A stretch of DNA of 64,000 bases from NCBI RefSeq assembly GCF_001638985.1, contig NW_017265139.1, positions 2,294,001 to 2,358,000 of the forward strand, given 5' to 3'. Of this stretch, positions 23,388 to 35,888 are shown in pieces (within the stretch, counting starts at the first letter, position 1; each line of letters opens with the position of its first letter). The position numbers and the translations under genes are program-made. Origin of the DNA: Phycomyces blakesleeanus NRRL 1555(-). Taxonomy: Eukaryota > Mucoromycota > Mucoromycetes > Mucorales > Phycomycetaceae. The notes beneath the pieces are model-generated. The model ran no database searches and was not told the origin of the DNA. It saw only the letters and a list, made by a program, of their open reading frames with translations.

Positions 23388-23940
23388 AGTGTATAAAGAA
23401 TGAATATGATAATGATATTACTAAGTGTATATATAAATATATATTTAAAAATTATTAAAGAAAAAATAAAATAAAGAATAAGAAGAAGAAGAGCCACAAA
23501 TCTAGAGAACAAAGAAATTAAAGTCAGTGCGTTACTTAAATAAGAAAATCCACAATTCTGGTAGCCTGATGGAAAAGGGAGGGGGTGGGGATAAGCCAAG
23601 GTGTTGAGATTAAGATCAGACTAAGAATACAAAAATACAAATATATATAAAATTGTCTCTTATCCATCAGAAGAAGAAGAAGAAAAAAAAATTACTTCTA
23701 CGTCCGTAACACAATCTCTGACTACCCTGTATTTTTTGACCTATTAAAAATACTAGTCAACTATAAGAAAGTATATCTGTATATTGTCTATATAAATTTT
23801 ACGTAATCTATTACAGCTATATATATATTATAATAAAACTTTGCAATACACAAGGCGTATCTTATCACAGCTTCAATAATAATTCATATTAAAATATTCA
23901 TGGTGGTCATAAATTTGTTCTTTTTTTTTTATAAAAAAAA

Positions 23941-25572
23941 TTATAGATATGATGTCCCAGTGTTCCAGGTATCGATTGAATAATTATTGGGTGACGGCGA
24001 GTGACTCATTCCAGATGGACCTGGAATAAAAGGAAAGGAGGTATTCGATGACGAAGCAAGGGAAGAGTTCATATGATGAGGTGGTCTGGCTGGCGGCGCT
24101 ACTACACTGCTGGCCAATGAATTATTGCTCGTAGTAGTCTTTGGTGTAATAGCATCCAGCAATATGTCGCGGAGCCGAAAACATTGACGTCGTCGCTTAA
24201 CAAAATAAAAAGGTTTGGATGCCATCGGTGTCGGATAACTCTGGCGAATGCTATCCATAACAGTCTCGACTTCCTCGTCAGAATCTACATAGTGCTCGTC
24301 AGATACTACAGGCTCAACAGCAGAGGGCGTTGTGGTCGTGGATATAGTTGCTGTTGGTAAAGGTCTGGTTGGTGGAGGTTTTATTGGTGTCACTGCCGTA
24401 GGATTAGACCCGGTCGAGGCAGGTCCAGCTAAATATATACATATATGTATATATATACAACAGATACATATATGTGTGTATGCACAGTGAGTTGTCTTGT
24501 GAAATTAATAGAGACATACTTTGAGGCCGACCAATGGATTTCTTCTGATAGGCAGCAAGAAGTACGTCGTAAGGTTGCGATCGGTTGGCCACTGCTCGTT
24601 TGGCTCCCATAGAATGACTTTTGCATGTCAACGATCGAGTACAAGGTGTATTGTTCTGTCCCTGAATTACACCACACTGCTTGTCAAGATCCAGAGGAGC
24701 TTACACAATAATACTTATTATCATCTTCTTCAACAAATACAATGTAATACCTTTTTGCTTTGGTGTAGCTTTCTTTTGCTTTTCCTTCTTCTTCTTCTCT
24801 CCTAGATCAACTTATCAGTATGAGCTGTGTTCAATAACCTCTTCTTTTCTTCGGGTTTACCTTGGACGCCCTTTATACCCTTCTTTTGCGCCTTTTTATC
24901 TCCGGTCTTTCCAGCCTTGATTGTTTTGCCTTGTGGTTGCTTTTCACACACCTGCAGATGTTCACTAAAGCTACTTGCCAGCATTGGCCGCTCGCATTCT
25001 TTGCATTGAACTATCACCTTGTCTTCTTCCATTGGTAAGGCCCCAAATGCCCTTTGATCTTCGGTATCAAATGCGAGAGTACTTGATACCGATGGATCTG
25101 TAGTCCGACTTTCCAATGATCCCTTGATCTTCTTCCAGCCGCCTTCTTTACCTGGGGACAAAACTCCTTCAGCTTCATCCCCTGCTGACCGTTTCAATGA
25201 TTGTACTTGAGTCCAGTCATCTTGTTCCTGAAATACGGTCAGGATAGTGGGTGTGACGTGCTTGGACCAGTCCAAGGCACCCTCCGCTTGCAAGACAGGT
25301 TTGGACAATGCAGCAATGCCTAATGGGATTTTTTTTATCCGCCGCATCCAATAGGTTTACTTGATGATGGACAAGAAATAGACATTGATTGGATCCTTCT
25401 TTCTGCCTTTCTATCTATATATCTCTTTACACTCCAGGGTATAGTATGTACTCTCATTTTTATCTCTTAAATACATTATCCCTCTCTTCACTTCATTGTT
25501 AGACTTGCCTGTCGTTAAACGGTCTATCTTGTTACTCTTTTGGCGAAGAGTTGTCTGTTGCTCTTCAGTCAT
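23941..25572 (-). CDS. SGF73: SAGA deubiquitinase-module anchor SGF73/ATXN7
   Basis: Exons 25509-25572, 24861-25319, 24751-24801, 24520-24699 and 23941-24428 give 413 aa. The ATXN7/Sgf73 layout is complete. A zinc finger at C127, C130, H142 and C146 ([20 protein letters not shown]) packs against Ubp8/Sgf11 in the family. A Lys-rich linker and then the SCA7 domain (about 194-250; [18 protein letters not shown]) contact nucleosomes and the SAGA core. The C-terminal region has the conserved [19 protein letters not shown] block, then Ser/Pro-rich sequence. Intron 1 (25508-25320) uses a GC donor (GCAAGT), and only this join gives a continuous frame. The protein tethers histone H2B deubiquitination to SAGA. 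Confidence 0.92.
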
Positions 25573-28500
25573 GTCTGAATAAGATGAGTCGAGTCATTTG
25601 GAAATCTCATTAGACTAGATGCAATTATATATATATTTATTTATTCTTTTATATATACTTGCTTGATTTCTTTGTTGCTGTGCTGTGAGGTAACATTTTG
25701 TGTGTATGTGTGTGTGTGGGGGGAGGGTGTAAGAATATACGAGCTGTGGTGTTTATGATTAATATTACAACTATGTTGTTTAAATAGTGATAGTAATAAT
25801 TAACAGTAATAGTAATTAATAGTAAAATACAAAGTTGACTGTGTTATCTTAAGCTGGTTTTTCCTTTCTCTTTTCCTTTTCCGTTTCTTTCTTTCTTTCT
25901 TTTTCTTTTTTTTTTAAAATATATATATATATATCTATTAAATGTATATCTTTATATGCTTATATGCGTATGTGTGTATATGTGTATAATGTATGTGTAT
26001 ATATTTTTATATATATATTTATGTATATATATATATATATAGGTGTATGTTGTATAAATATATATATATATATATATATTGTATATATATATATATTTGG
26101 GACAGAATGAAATGAAGGGGAGTTGGGAAAGTTGCTTGTAGAGACCAGAATCCCGCTTTGAGCATAAAATCAAAATCGAGATGAGAAAGACTACAAAATG
26201 ATGACGTGTAAAGTGTGATGCTAACAATTTTTGTAGACTATCTGAGAGTGAAACAAATGAAATCGAGCAAGGAAATTGGGAGAGGCCCTTGATTGGACAT
26301 CCTAGACTTCTAGAAAGAACAAGTCAAATGGAGCACAGACTGCAATTCCATTTGAAACAAAGCAAACTCGGGTACACATATTGGAATCAATACGATGTTC
26401 GTGTCAAACAAAACTACCAACAATAACACCTCTCTGCTATTTTTATTATTATTATTAATACAGCTTTTATATATATATATATATATAATGCTCAATTGTC
26501 AAATTTAAATTGTTGGACATTCTAAAGCTCACCTAATCTCCATTCTTTCAAAAGTACATCAACATGTAAAATAGAATGAACACAAACCTTAATACTGGCA
26601 GCCCTATTATTCCAGCTACTTCAATCACCTTTATTTGTGTATTCACTGTAAGAAAAAAAAAGAAAAAAAAAGTGATTTTCGACTAGCATTTAAACCACAA
26701 GACACAAAAACAATGCCAATCCATAATGGTAGTAATCAACTAGTAGTTGTAATTATAAGGTAAGATGCCGTTTCGTTTTGTCTCCCGAGATTCTTCAACT
26801 ATGTTTCAAGCTGTGAATGACTTTTATTTTTTCTCGAGTTTATAAATGAAGTTTAATTGTTCCAAAGAGCGTAAAAACCTGTAATAGTCAGTTTTTTGCA
26901 TGAAACACATTCCATTATGTTTTGATTAAACGCTCGTTTTTTTTCTCTTGTCAAAGTGTGTCAGATAAAGTTATTTGAATAGCTCTTCAATACAGATAAA
27001 TGAAAATAACAATAACCTTATTACATGTCTATTAATGTAAATAAGCTTTGATCTATGTCTACATATAAGTAGACTGTGGACAATGGAACAGAAGTGGCGA
27101 ATATGTCTCTGTATCTGAAACTTTTAGTAATTAATCTGACAAGATATAGTCTCATGAGTGTTTACATATTTCTTTTAACGAAGACTAAACATGCTAGCTT
27201 AAAGTCTTTCTGGCACACAATACAATCCGCTTCAATAATTTTACTTATAGAAGCCATCAAATATTGGGCAGTATCATAATTTTTCTTTATATGTATTTCA
27301 AAAAAGTGGCAGCCGAATTGATCCCAGTTATTCAACACACTTCTAAAACCAGCAGTATGAGAATACGAGACTATATACAACATTATATTTTCTCTGTTTG
27401 TCTTTTTCAGGGCAGGCAGTAAATGCCCTCCTAAACACTTAAAATGCTGTTAATTCCTGGCTATAATAAGCGACCCCAAATATGTATAATACTTCCAAAG
27501 ACTTCCCGAGAATATGAAAATGTATTAAAGGCTACTTTGTAGACTCGCTTTAAGAGAAATACAAGGTAGAATGGTATTCCCAGCAGGTCTGTATTAAGAA
27601 GAAATAGCCGTACTGTACAAATAAAGGATAGTCCATTTTTTCAGCTTTATTATTTTACTTTCATAAAGTAGAGAGGTTTAATACGAAAAGCAAAAAAGAA
27701 AGGAACAATAATAAATTGAAAAAATTGGCTCAAATAAATTAGCCATGGTAACATTGTTGTATTGAGTAAATATTTGCTCTTTCTTTATTTTATACTGTAT
27801 AAAGATCCAATTATTTAAAAGGTGAGCTTAGAGCTAATTCTATAATCAACAAATGATAAAGAGTATTTCTGGTGTAGGGACCCGATTCAAATGTATTTAA
27901 TTAGTTGTGGGAGATTTATAGATTGATGGCTTCATAGTTTTGTGCATATTACCTTGTCTTAACTCATTCTCATATCAAATATATGTAAGATAGACACCAA
28001 ATACAGCTTTCTAAGCACTAGAAATAAACTGTTGGTTCTTTGTGATATCTTGTATCCCGTCTCTCACAAGAGTGCTATTATGATCTCAACACAGTGTCAG
28101 TCCATATTTTGCCTCGAAATTAACAGCAAAAAAAAATCTACTGACTATAACACGCGTAAATGAGTTTGATGAATTAAAGCTGAAAGAAGAGAAATGGCAT
28201 TAAGGAAAATTCTTAATAAATAAATATTTGAAGGCTGGTGAATAAACAGTGAATACACAGCAGTTTAGCTACCAAAAGAAGTACGTTAGAAACTACTCTA
28301 TAAAACTAATTTTTTGCTAGCCACTGCTAATATTGGTTACGGCTACCGTAATAATCTGATTTACCTATGCTATATTTAGGAGTTTATATATATATTTTTA
28401 AAAGAAAAATATTATAAAATATAGGATATATATTGGGGAAAAAGGTTTTTTTTTATTTTATTTTTACAAAGTACGATCAAGTCTTTATATTAGTGAAATT

Positions 28501-28964
28501 TAGAAAAGAATCTGTCCACTTGGGTAATTTACTAAATTCCCTTAGAACACTCCTACTATTAGGTGGGCTAAGTCGGTACATGTCTTGAACCAAAGCCAGC
28601 CAGATAACATTAACAATTTTCTATACCTTTAATTTTTGCCAATGTATTTTGATGATGATAAAAAAAAACATAAAAAAATGACAAGGTCTTTTCTAATCCC
28701 GTTGTTGTGACAGCCAAACGGTGGTGCACCTTTAACGATGCCCCTTCACTCTTAACTTGGTGCAACATCTATTTTCATCTAGTGCGACTTCACTTTCACT
28801 TTCTGGGAACACTACTGATATATATAATATTGTCAGACCAAGCTTTGAATTTTTTTTTGATTTTTTTTTTTAGGTTGATCAAATCTTTGTTAAATTGGCT
28901 TTTTTTCTTAAATTCTTTAATTTTCTTTCTCTCTTTTCCAACCTCGATTTTCACTTTCCTTTCC
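25573..28964. other. Long AT-rich spacer
   Basis: 3.4 kb without a supported gene. TA microsatellites are dense at 25915-26100 and 26465-26490. The last 250 bp before the P5 ATPase contain T-runs and CT-rich sequence. Confidence 0.55.
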
Positions 28965-31900
28965 ATGAGAGCTGCTTGGGTCCTTGGAGCCCTGTGCCTG
29001 GTGTTTAACGCCTCGCAACTAACAACGGCATTGCCCTTGTTTGAAATTCGTGAGTCTTGGGTTATCTGCTTTACATATTTATTTATTTAAATTTACTAAC
29101 TTGAATACTTAGCAAACGATTACGATCTTGATGGAGTTGCATGTCCTCTCAAACCATCTTACGATGCTGTCTGCCCTCAACTGTGTGTTACAGATCTAGC
29201 AAACTGTCCTTCTGGTCTGGCAGCAACCTGCGCTACAGGCCTCCAGTTCTGTGGTGACGGTACTTGTCAAGAATCATGCGAAGGAATTGCCAATATTTGT
29301 CAGTGTGGTGATCCCTCGCTCGCTGCAAACTATTTTGCCTGTGCTGCCGGCCAACTGATTAATATTACCCACTTTGATCCCACCAACAAACTCACCCAGG
29401 CCCGCACTTTGTGCGGTCAAGCTGCCGGAATATCTAATACCGACGCTATTAATGTTTGGGGTACTTTCGATACCCCTTCTATCTGGGCTGAATGTCCACC
29501 ACTTCCCGAACCATACTTCAATTTTACGGAGCCTATGTGGATCGCTGTGTGGGCACTGATGGGTGCTGAAGCAGCAATCCTCTTGTTCTGGTATGCATAC
29601 AAACACGTTCGAGAAATTCGTTTCAACCGTCTTCTTGCTGAATCAGTGGCATCCGGTGCAATCAACGAAAAGGCAACAACAAAACTTCCTAGTGAAAACG
29701 ACAGCACCAAAGAAAAGTCCTCCTCAATTCAGGATATCAACACTGGTACTTCGGTCAATGAATCTGAACGTCTTCATTTCAGAGGATACGTCACAGATTA
29801 CTTTGGCCTGTTTGGTTTTGGTTCTGTTGTGGTCGTTACTCTTCTGTTCTTCGTCTTTATTGGAATAATTGTGGGCGATTATTGTAAGTTGATTGATCTC
29901 CATTGTTATAGCTTTAAAGAGAAACCCAATTCTAACGTTTGTACTCTTCATTTATTTTCATGTGTTTGTGTGTCACCCCATAATAGACGGAACAGTAACA
30001 GGAGTAGCTTTTGAAGTCTTTTTGACATCCGACTTGTCATCCAAGATATTTTGCGCTGTTTGGCATATTGCTGCTACCTGGTTTTGTGTTGTGATGCTCT
30101 TCCGCAAGACAATTCGAAACTACTTTAGAATCGAGTCATTCCCCCATACCAGTCCTTATGTACAGGTAGAGCGTCGCCAGGCTGAGGTCGTCTTCCTTGA
30201 AGATGATAGCAAATGGCTCAAGAAACTCCGTGAAATCGAACAGCGCGCAGTTAAACGTTTGGGGTACATAAAATTTTCTCTTTCAAACTTGTTATATTCT
30301 ATAGATTCGGGGTTTTAATCATCAATTATAATTTATTTATATGTATTGATCTTTGCTTTCTTATTTTTATAATGTAGAATGGATATAGTTATTGAAACTT
30401 GCCCTGTGCATCTTACACCCAACAATCTCCGATACTTTGAGTATGAGTGCATGCGTTATGTATTCAATGCCACAAGCATGCGCTTCGAGCCCTATGAATT
30501 TGACCTTGGATCGACGAACCGCAAACTTCAAAGCTGGCAAGATGGTCTGACATCCGAGGAAGCCCATCAACGCCTTGGTTTACTGGGTTCCAACCTTATC
30601 AAAGTATATGTACCCACTGTTTTAATGGCCATTATCCAAGAGTAAGTAACCTTACACAACAAAAGGGTGTCCGAGTACCACAGACCCCAAATAGGACAAT
30701 CCAATCTTAACCTCTTCGTTCTATTAGGTTTAGCTCCTTTATCTATCTGTATCAGATGATGTGTATGTGGGTTTGGTAGTAAGTATCCATTTCTATGAAT
30801 CGAAGCGAAGTTATCTACCAGTCCTTAGTTCCTTTATATACATATAAAAAAGGAAATGGCTCTAAAGATAACCAATCGGATCAAATGCTAATCATGCTTT
30901 TATTAGTTACTTTGCCTATTACAAAATGGGTCTCGTACAGACTGGTATCATTTTATCTGCTGCCTTTATTCGAGTCATCCTCAGACTACGTGCGGAGCAC
31001 CGTATCAAGGAAATGGCTGAGACCGAAACAAAGGTTACCGTACTCAGAGACGGCATTTGGAAAGAAGGTGTCTCAAGCGCTGATCTTGTACCAGGCGATG
31101 TGTTTGAAGTCGAGCAGCATTCTGATGTACCCTGTGATTGTGTACTCCTCAGTGGTGCCGTAGTTGCAAATGAATCTTCTCTGACTGGTGAAGCCATGCC
31201 AATCCGCAAATTTGCGATCGGTGTGGACGATAATGACTATGAACCCAACGGATCCAGCAAAGTCAATTCTCTTTTTGCTGGTACAACAATTGCCCAGACA
31301 ATGCCCACAACTGTAGCAGGAGAGTCTGTGAACCGTGTTCGCGCATTGACCCTCCGCACAGGTATTGCAAGTGAAAAGGGTATGCTGATCCACAAAATCT
31401 TGTTCCCTGCCCCCGTCTCTTTCATCTTCAATGAACATCTCAAGGTTGCCATATCTATCCTCTTACTCTGGGGTGGTCTTGCCTTCAGTCTGGCTGTCTA
31501 CCTCATGGGTCGCGGTAACATCACCAGCTGGTTCTATGGCGTGTTTGTCATATCCGAGATCTTCTCTCCCCTCTTGCCTGCTGCCTTTACAATCAACCAG
31601 TCCGTGTGCGCCACTCGTCTGAGACGCAAGAAGATTCTCTGTATTGATTTACCCAGAATCAATCTTTCCGGAAAAGTCCGCATCTTCTGCTTCGACAAGA
31701 CCGGCACACTCACCCGAGAAGGCCTTGAGTTTTATGGCGCTGTAGCCCACACCACCAGCGCTGGTTTTGGCGAACGCCATGAAAATCCCTCAGAAATAGA
31801 ACAGACCCTTGCACGCGGTATCGCAACCTGTCATGCTGTCACGAAGGTCGGCGATCAATTCATTGGAAACCCAGTCGATATTGAGTCTTTCCACGCCATG

Positions 31901-33703
31901 AAATGGGAGCTCTTCCCTCCCGCCGACCCCTTGTACCTTGACACCCTCATCAGCCCCGTCTCGTCCCCAGCCGCTGGAGCCACCTCATCGCCCGTTCACG
32001 TATTGCGGCGCTTTGAATTTGTCCATGCTCGTGCCTCCCAGTCAGTTGCTGTGCTTGATCCAATTACTGAACATGTTCATGTCTACCTAAAAGGTTCTTT
32101 TGAACGCGTTAAGCATCTCTCACGCTCTTCATCTGTCCCTGCTGACTATGACCAAAAGGCTGCTCAGTACGCACAAAAGGGCTGTTATGTCCTTGCCATG
32201 GCCCATCGCGACCTCGGTGTTCTCGGTAAAGATATTGAGATGGAAGATATCAAGACCATGAGTCGTGATGCTCTTGAGCAAGACTCTGATTTCTGTGGAT
32301 TTATCTTATTCCGTAACATGCTCAAGCATGACACTACCGATGCTATTTCCCAGCTCAAGGGAGGTGATACTCGCGTAGTCATGATTACTGGTGATACTGC
32401 TCTCACAGGTATCTTTATTGCCCGTCAGTGCGGTATGATTTCCCCCAACCAGCAAGTATTGCTTGGTGATGCTGTAAATGGATCCGTGATGTGGCATGAT
32501 GTGGACTCTGGAGAACGCGTTAATGTCGATCAGTGTCTCGAAGAAGATCATCGCGAAAAACATGAAAAGCAAATTGAATTGGCAATTACTGGACGTGCTT
32601 TTGAACTGTTAATCCAGCGTGAAGAAATTGGAAAGTATTTATTGCACACTCGTGTGTTTGCTCGTATGACACCCACCGACAAGGTAGACTGTGTTCAACT
32701 TCATATGGAAAAGGGTGTTACAGCCATGTGTGGTGATGGTGGTAACGATTGCGGTGCTCTGCGTGCCGCACACGTTGGTATTGCCCTGTCTGAAGCCGAA
32801 GCTTCTATTGTGTCTCCTTTCAGTACCAGCAACCGTTCTATTATGCAATGTGTTGAATTGCTCAAACAAGGTCGTAGTGCTCTGGCCACTAGTTTTGCCA
32901 ATTTCAAATTCCTGATCTTTTATGGCGAGTGTATGGCTTTCTGGGAATTGAGTATGTTTTACTTCACTGTAATTGCACCCCAGTCTTCTTGGATTACCAT
33001 CGATGGTTTTATTACTACTACCATGACACTTGCGATTACCCAGGCTCAACCTGCTGCTGTTCTCGGTCCGTCGCGTCCTACTGCCAAGCCTATTGGTGCT
33101 TACACACTTGGATCCGTGCTTGGTGTTATTTTTATCAACTTTTGGTTCCTCGCTGCCGGTGTTGCTTGGCTTTTCCAGCAGGATTGGTTTATCTGTAACC
33201 AATTTGACGCGTCTGCAGTTGACTCTGCCAAATGGTGGTTGATTGGCGATAATTATGAGGCTGAGTTGCTCGTCCTAATTATCATGTTCCAATTCTTTAA
33301 CAACGCTGCTGTTGTGAACTTTGGCTCTATTTACCGTCAGTCCTGGTGGCGCAATTATGTGCTTGTATTCATCTGGTCCGCCTTTTTTGTCAGTACCAGT
33401 TACTTGATCCTCGCCGATCCCAACCCTTACAGTTGCATTTTTCGTATTAACTGTGGTACGGCGGAGACATTGGTTGAGCTCGGTTACCCTGAGCCTAACT
33501 GGACAATCGACCCTTACAACTCTCCTATTGGACACAATGTCCTTCCTAAGGCCTTCCGTTGGAAACTGTGGGGATACGTACTTGCGAACAGTCTTGCCAC
33601 TGTTCTCTGGGAACGTGTTGTCATGCAGCATTTTGGTAAAAAGTATATCATCAGACGCAACAAAACCAACCCTCCCAAGGACCGCATTCTATTTAAGCTT
33701 TAA
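28965..33703 (+). CDS. P5B-type ATPase (ATP13A/Ypk9-like) with Cys-rich N-terminus
   Basis: Exons 28965-29049, 29113-29883, 29987-30263, 30378-30641, 30728-30775 and 30907-33703 give 1413 aa. The start is a signal-peptide-like segment (MRAAWVLGALCLVFNASQLT). A domain of about 130 residues follows with 13 cysteines and two N-glycosylation sites, then three predicted membrane spans before the usual P5B core. The core has FNATSMRFEPYEF (RYVWN-like region), M1/M2, the actuator SLTGEAMP, the phosphorylation site D745 in FCFDKTGTLT, and the P5 hinge GDGGNDCGALRAAHVGIALS with LSEAEASIVSPF. P5B relatives export polyamines from lysosome/vacuole or act at the ER. The M4 motif here is PLLPAA, not the canonical PPALP, so the substrate is uncertain. 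Typical family members lack the secreted Cys-rich part. Confidence 0.93.
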
Positions 33704-34159
33704 GGTTGAGTAGAAATGGAACACAAACTACAAAAAATCATAGCTGGATCCAAATACATTTTCCATTACTTATTATTTATTATTTACTACTATTATTCTA
33801 TATCTGTCGTATCATTTACCTTATTCAACCTTTCATCTATTTTATATTTATTGACTTTTCTTTTTTTTTTATTAAGTTTTCTTACCATTAGCATTTTTAC
33901 TTCTTCTTTTAATAATAATGATAATAATAATAGTAAAAGTAATAGTAATTTATTTATTTATTTATTAATCAAATATCAACGTGAGCTTATCCATTGTGCC
34001 GTATCGTTTAATAATGTTTTTAAGAAGAAATTAATGATGAAGAATGAATGATGAATGATGATTTTAATAATATAATATGTCGTGAATTTATAATGTGTAT
34101 TCTATGCGCCTATTTACCCGCAAAGGCATCTATATAACGATTACTTTATGACTTCTCTA

Positions 34160-35888
34160 TCAAAGATTGATCTTATCTAACAAATCGCGTTTAGCCATCC
34201 CATTGAAATCTTCTATCTTGAGTCCAATGGAATCCGCAATCGTCTTTCTGACCCGTTCTCCATAATCTGCAAAATTCTCGTCCTCTGTCTGACTCTGAGG
34301 TAGAATGTACACAACCTTGACGGGTGTGATCCATCGTGTCATTCGATAAAAGCCATAGTACAAGAATCCCTATTTCAAAATTAGCTCAAAATTTACATTT
34401 TAGTAAAAAGATAAAGTGAATTTCTTGTGTATTTTTTTTTATTCACCTTTCTAGTATCCCAGTATGGGTCTCCCCACGCACGGTTATACCTAGAATTATT
34501 AAAAAAAAAGAATTCAACACAAAACAGATAACTCCTTAATATATTTCACGTATCTTTATATCAACTCATGATTTTTGAATTGTGTATAAATGTGACTTAC
34601 TTTATACCAACCGGGCACACCTTTACACCAAGTTGAAAAGCTCCTTTTTGAAATCTAATGGCGTATTGATTATTGACACAAGTACCTTCTGGAAATATGA
34701 CCATTGGATTAGGCCATGTATTTGGGTTCATTACGTGGCTTTTTAACCTATATTGCATATAAGTGCAATGTTAGAGATTATTATCTTATCCGTTTATTAT
34801 ACACTTGCCGTTCTGACAAAAGCCTGCGCTCTTCCATATTAGACCGGTCAAAGGTCATTGAATGCAAAAAATTCAATCCATAGTTTTGTAAGAAACCTAA
34901 TGCACCTCCATGTCGTGCCATGACTACTGCATTAGGAAATCTATTTGCACTTAGAAGGATAAAATCTAGGTAGGATGTATGATTTGCCTTTTTTTAAGAA
35001 AAATAAAGACAATTTTGAAATGATCAGTCTGTTGATTAGGTCTAATTGTAAGCCTAAATGATTATTAAACTTACCACAAACACATGAGGCTCTGTCAAAT
35101 GAGGCTTTTCACCATTGTATTCAACAACTGTACCAAGAGAAACAAGAATTGCTTTACAATAGTATTTGACTAGTGTTGACTAGTATTTTTTTGTGAATCG
35201 TAATGTATAATGAGTTAATTCATTCCTAAATCGAATGATCAAAATGACCCTTTTTTTTTAAGTGCATATGTATACTTACTACCATGTAATTACTGTTGGC
35301 TGCTACTGCTACTGGAAGTGTGGTAAAAAATGCTATACTGGCTGCACTCAAGGTTGCTAATCGCAAAGGAAACAAGATACCATAGCGTACTAATACACCT
35401 GGTATATCTAATATTTTTTGTAATAGCCAAGTACTCTGAGGTGGGTCACTTGCAAAACACTTTGCATAGTGTATCTATAAAGGGAAGCCTTGATCAATCA
35501 ATAAACATCCATGTAAAGGTCGTTATTTAAAGATCTTCTTAATTTTTATATGTCGTAGTGAAATTTGCGTACCAATTGTTCTTGTGAATATATGCTCTTG
35601 TACAGTCTAATGTGTTCAAATAGAATATCAAAGCAAATAAATAACTTTTGTATTAAACGTAAGGCTCTCATATTCAAATACGACTGTTTTGATTCATGTA
35701 TAACATTGACATCTCGATATCCGGTTTTTGCTTGAAAGATCTTCTTTATTCTATTACTGCCAATTGATGGAGTATCCTTACTCTGTTGGCAAACTATCTG
35801 ATTCAGCGTATTTCTTGATATGTTCTGATGCGATAGTACACACAGAACTCTTGTCTGTGCCTGACAAGGGCACTTCTTGTAATAGCAT
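34160..35888 (-). CDS. Glycerol-3-phosphate acyltransferase, GPAT3/4-like (PlsC family)
   Basis: Exons 35782-35888, 35573-35594, 35280-35474, 35075-35179, 34809-34987, 34601-34747, 34447-34489 and 34160-34369 give 335 aa. The catalytic HX4D motif is H146 to D151 (ANHTSYLD); the acyl-acceptor block is FPEGTCVNN at 221-229. Hydrophobic segments precede the active site (LATLSAASIAFFTTLPVAVA), as in ER-membrane GPAT3/4 and fungal Vps66/Loa1-type enzymes. The C-terminal YNRAWGDPYW and YILPQSQTEDENF blocks match the GPAT3/4 pattern. The product would make lysophosphatidic or phosphatidic acid for glycerolipids. Intron 5 (34808-34748, 61 nt) uses a GC donor. Exon 2 is only 22 nt. The first two exons are the least certain; a longer frame through 35573-36004 is an alternative 5' end. 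Confidence 0.85.

Noticed and set aside
23243..23599. 118-codon minus-strand frame upstream of the GATA gene
   Set aside because: Overlaps the first exon and intron of the GATA gene and is mostly translated TA repeat.
24802..24838. 37-nt intron in SGF73 using GTTATT
   Set aside because: It puts the next exon out of frame with the SCA7 domain; the donor GTAAAC at 24860 (59-nt intron) restores the frame.
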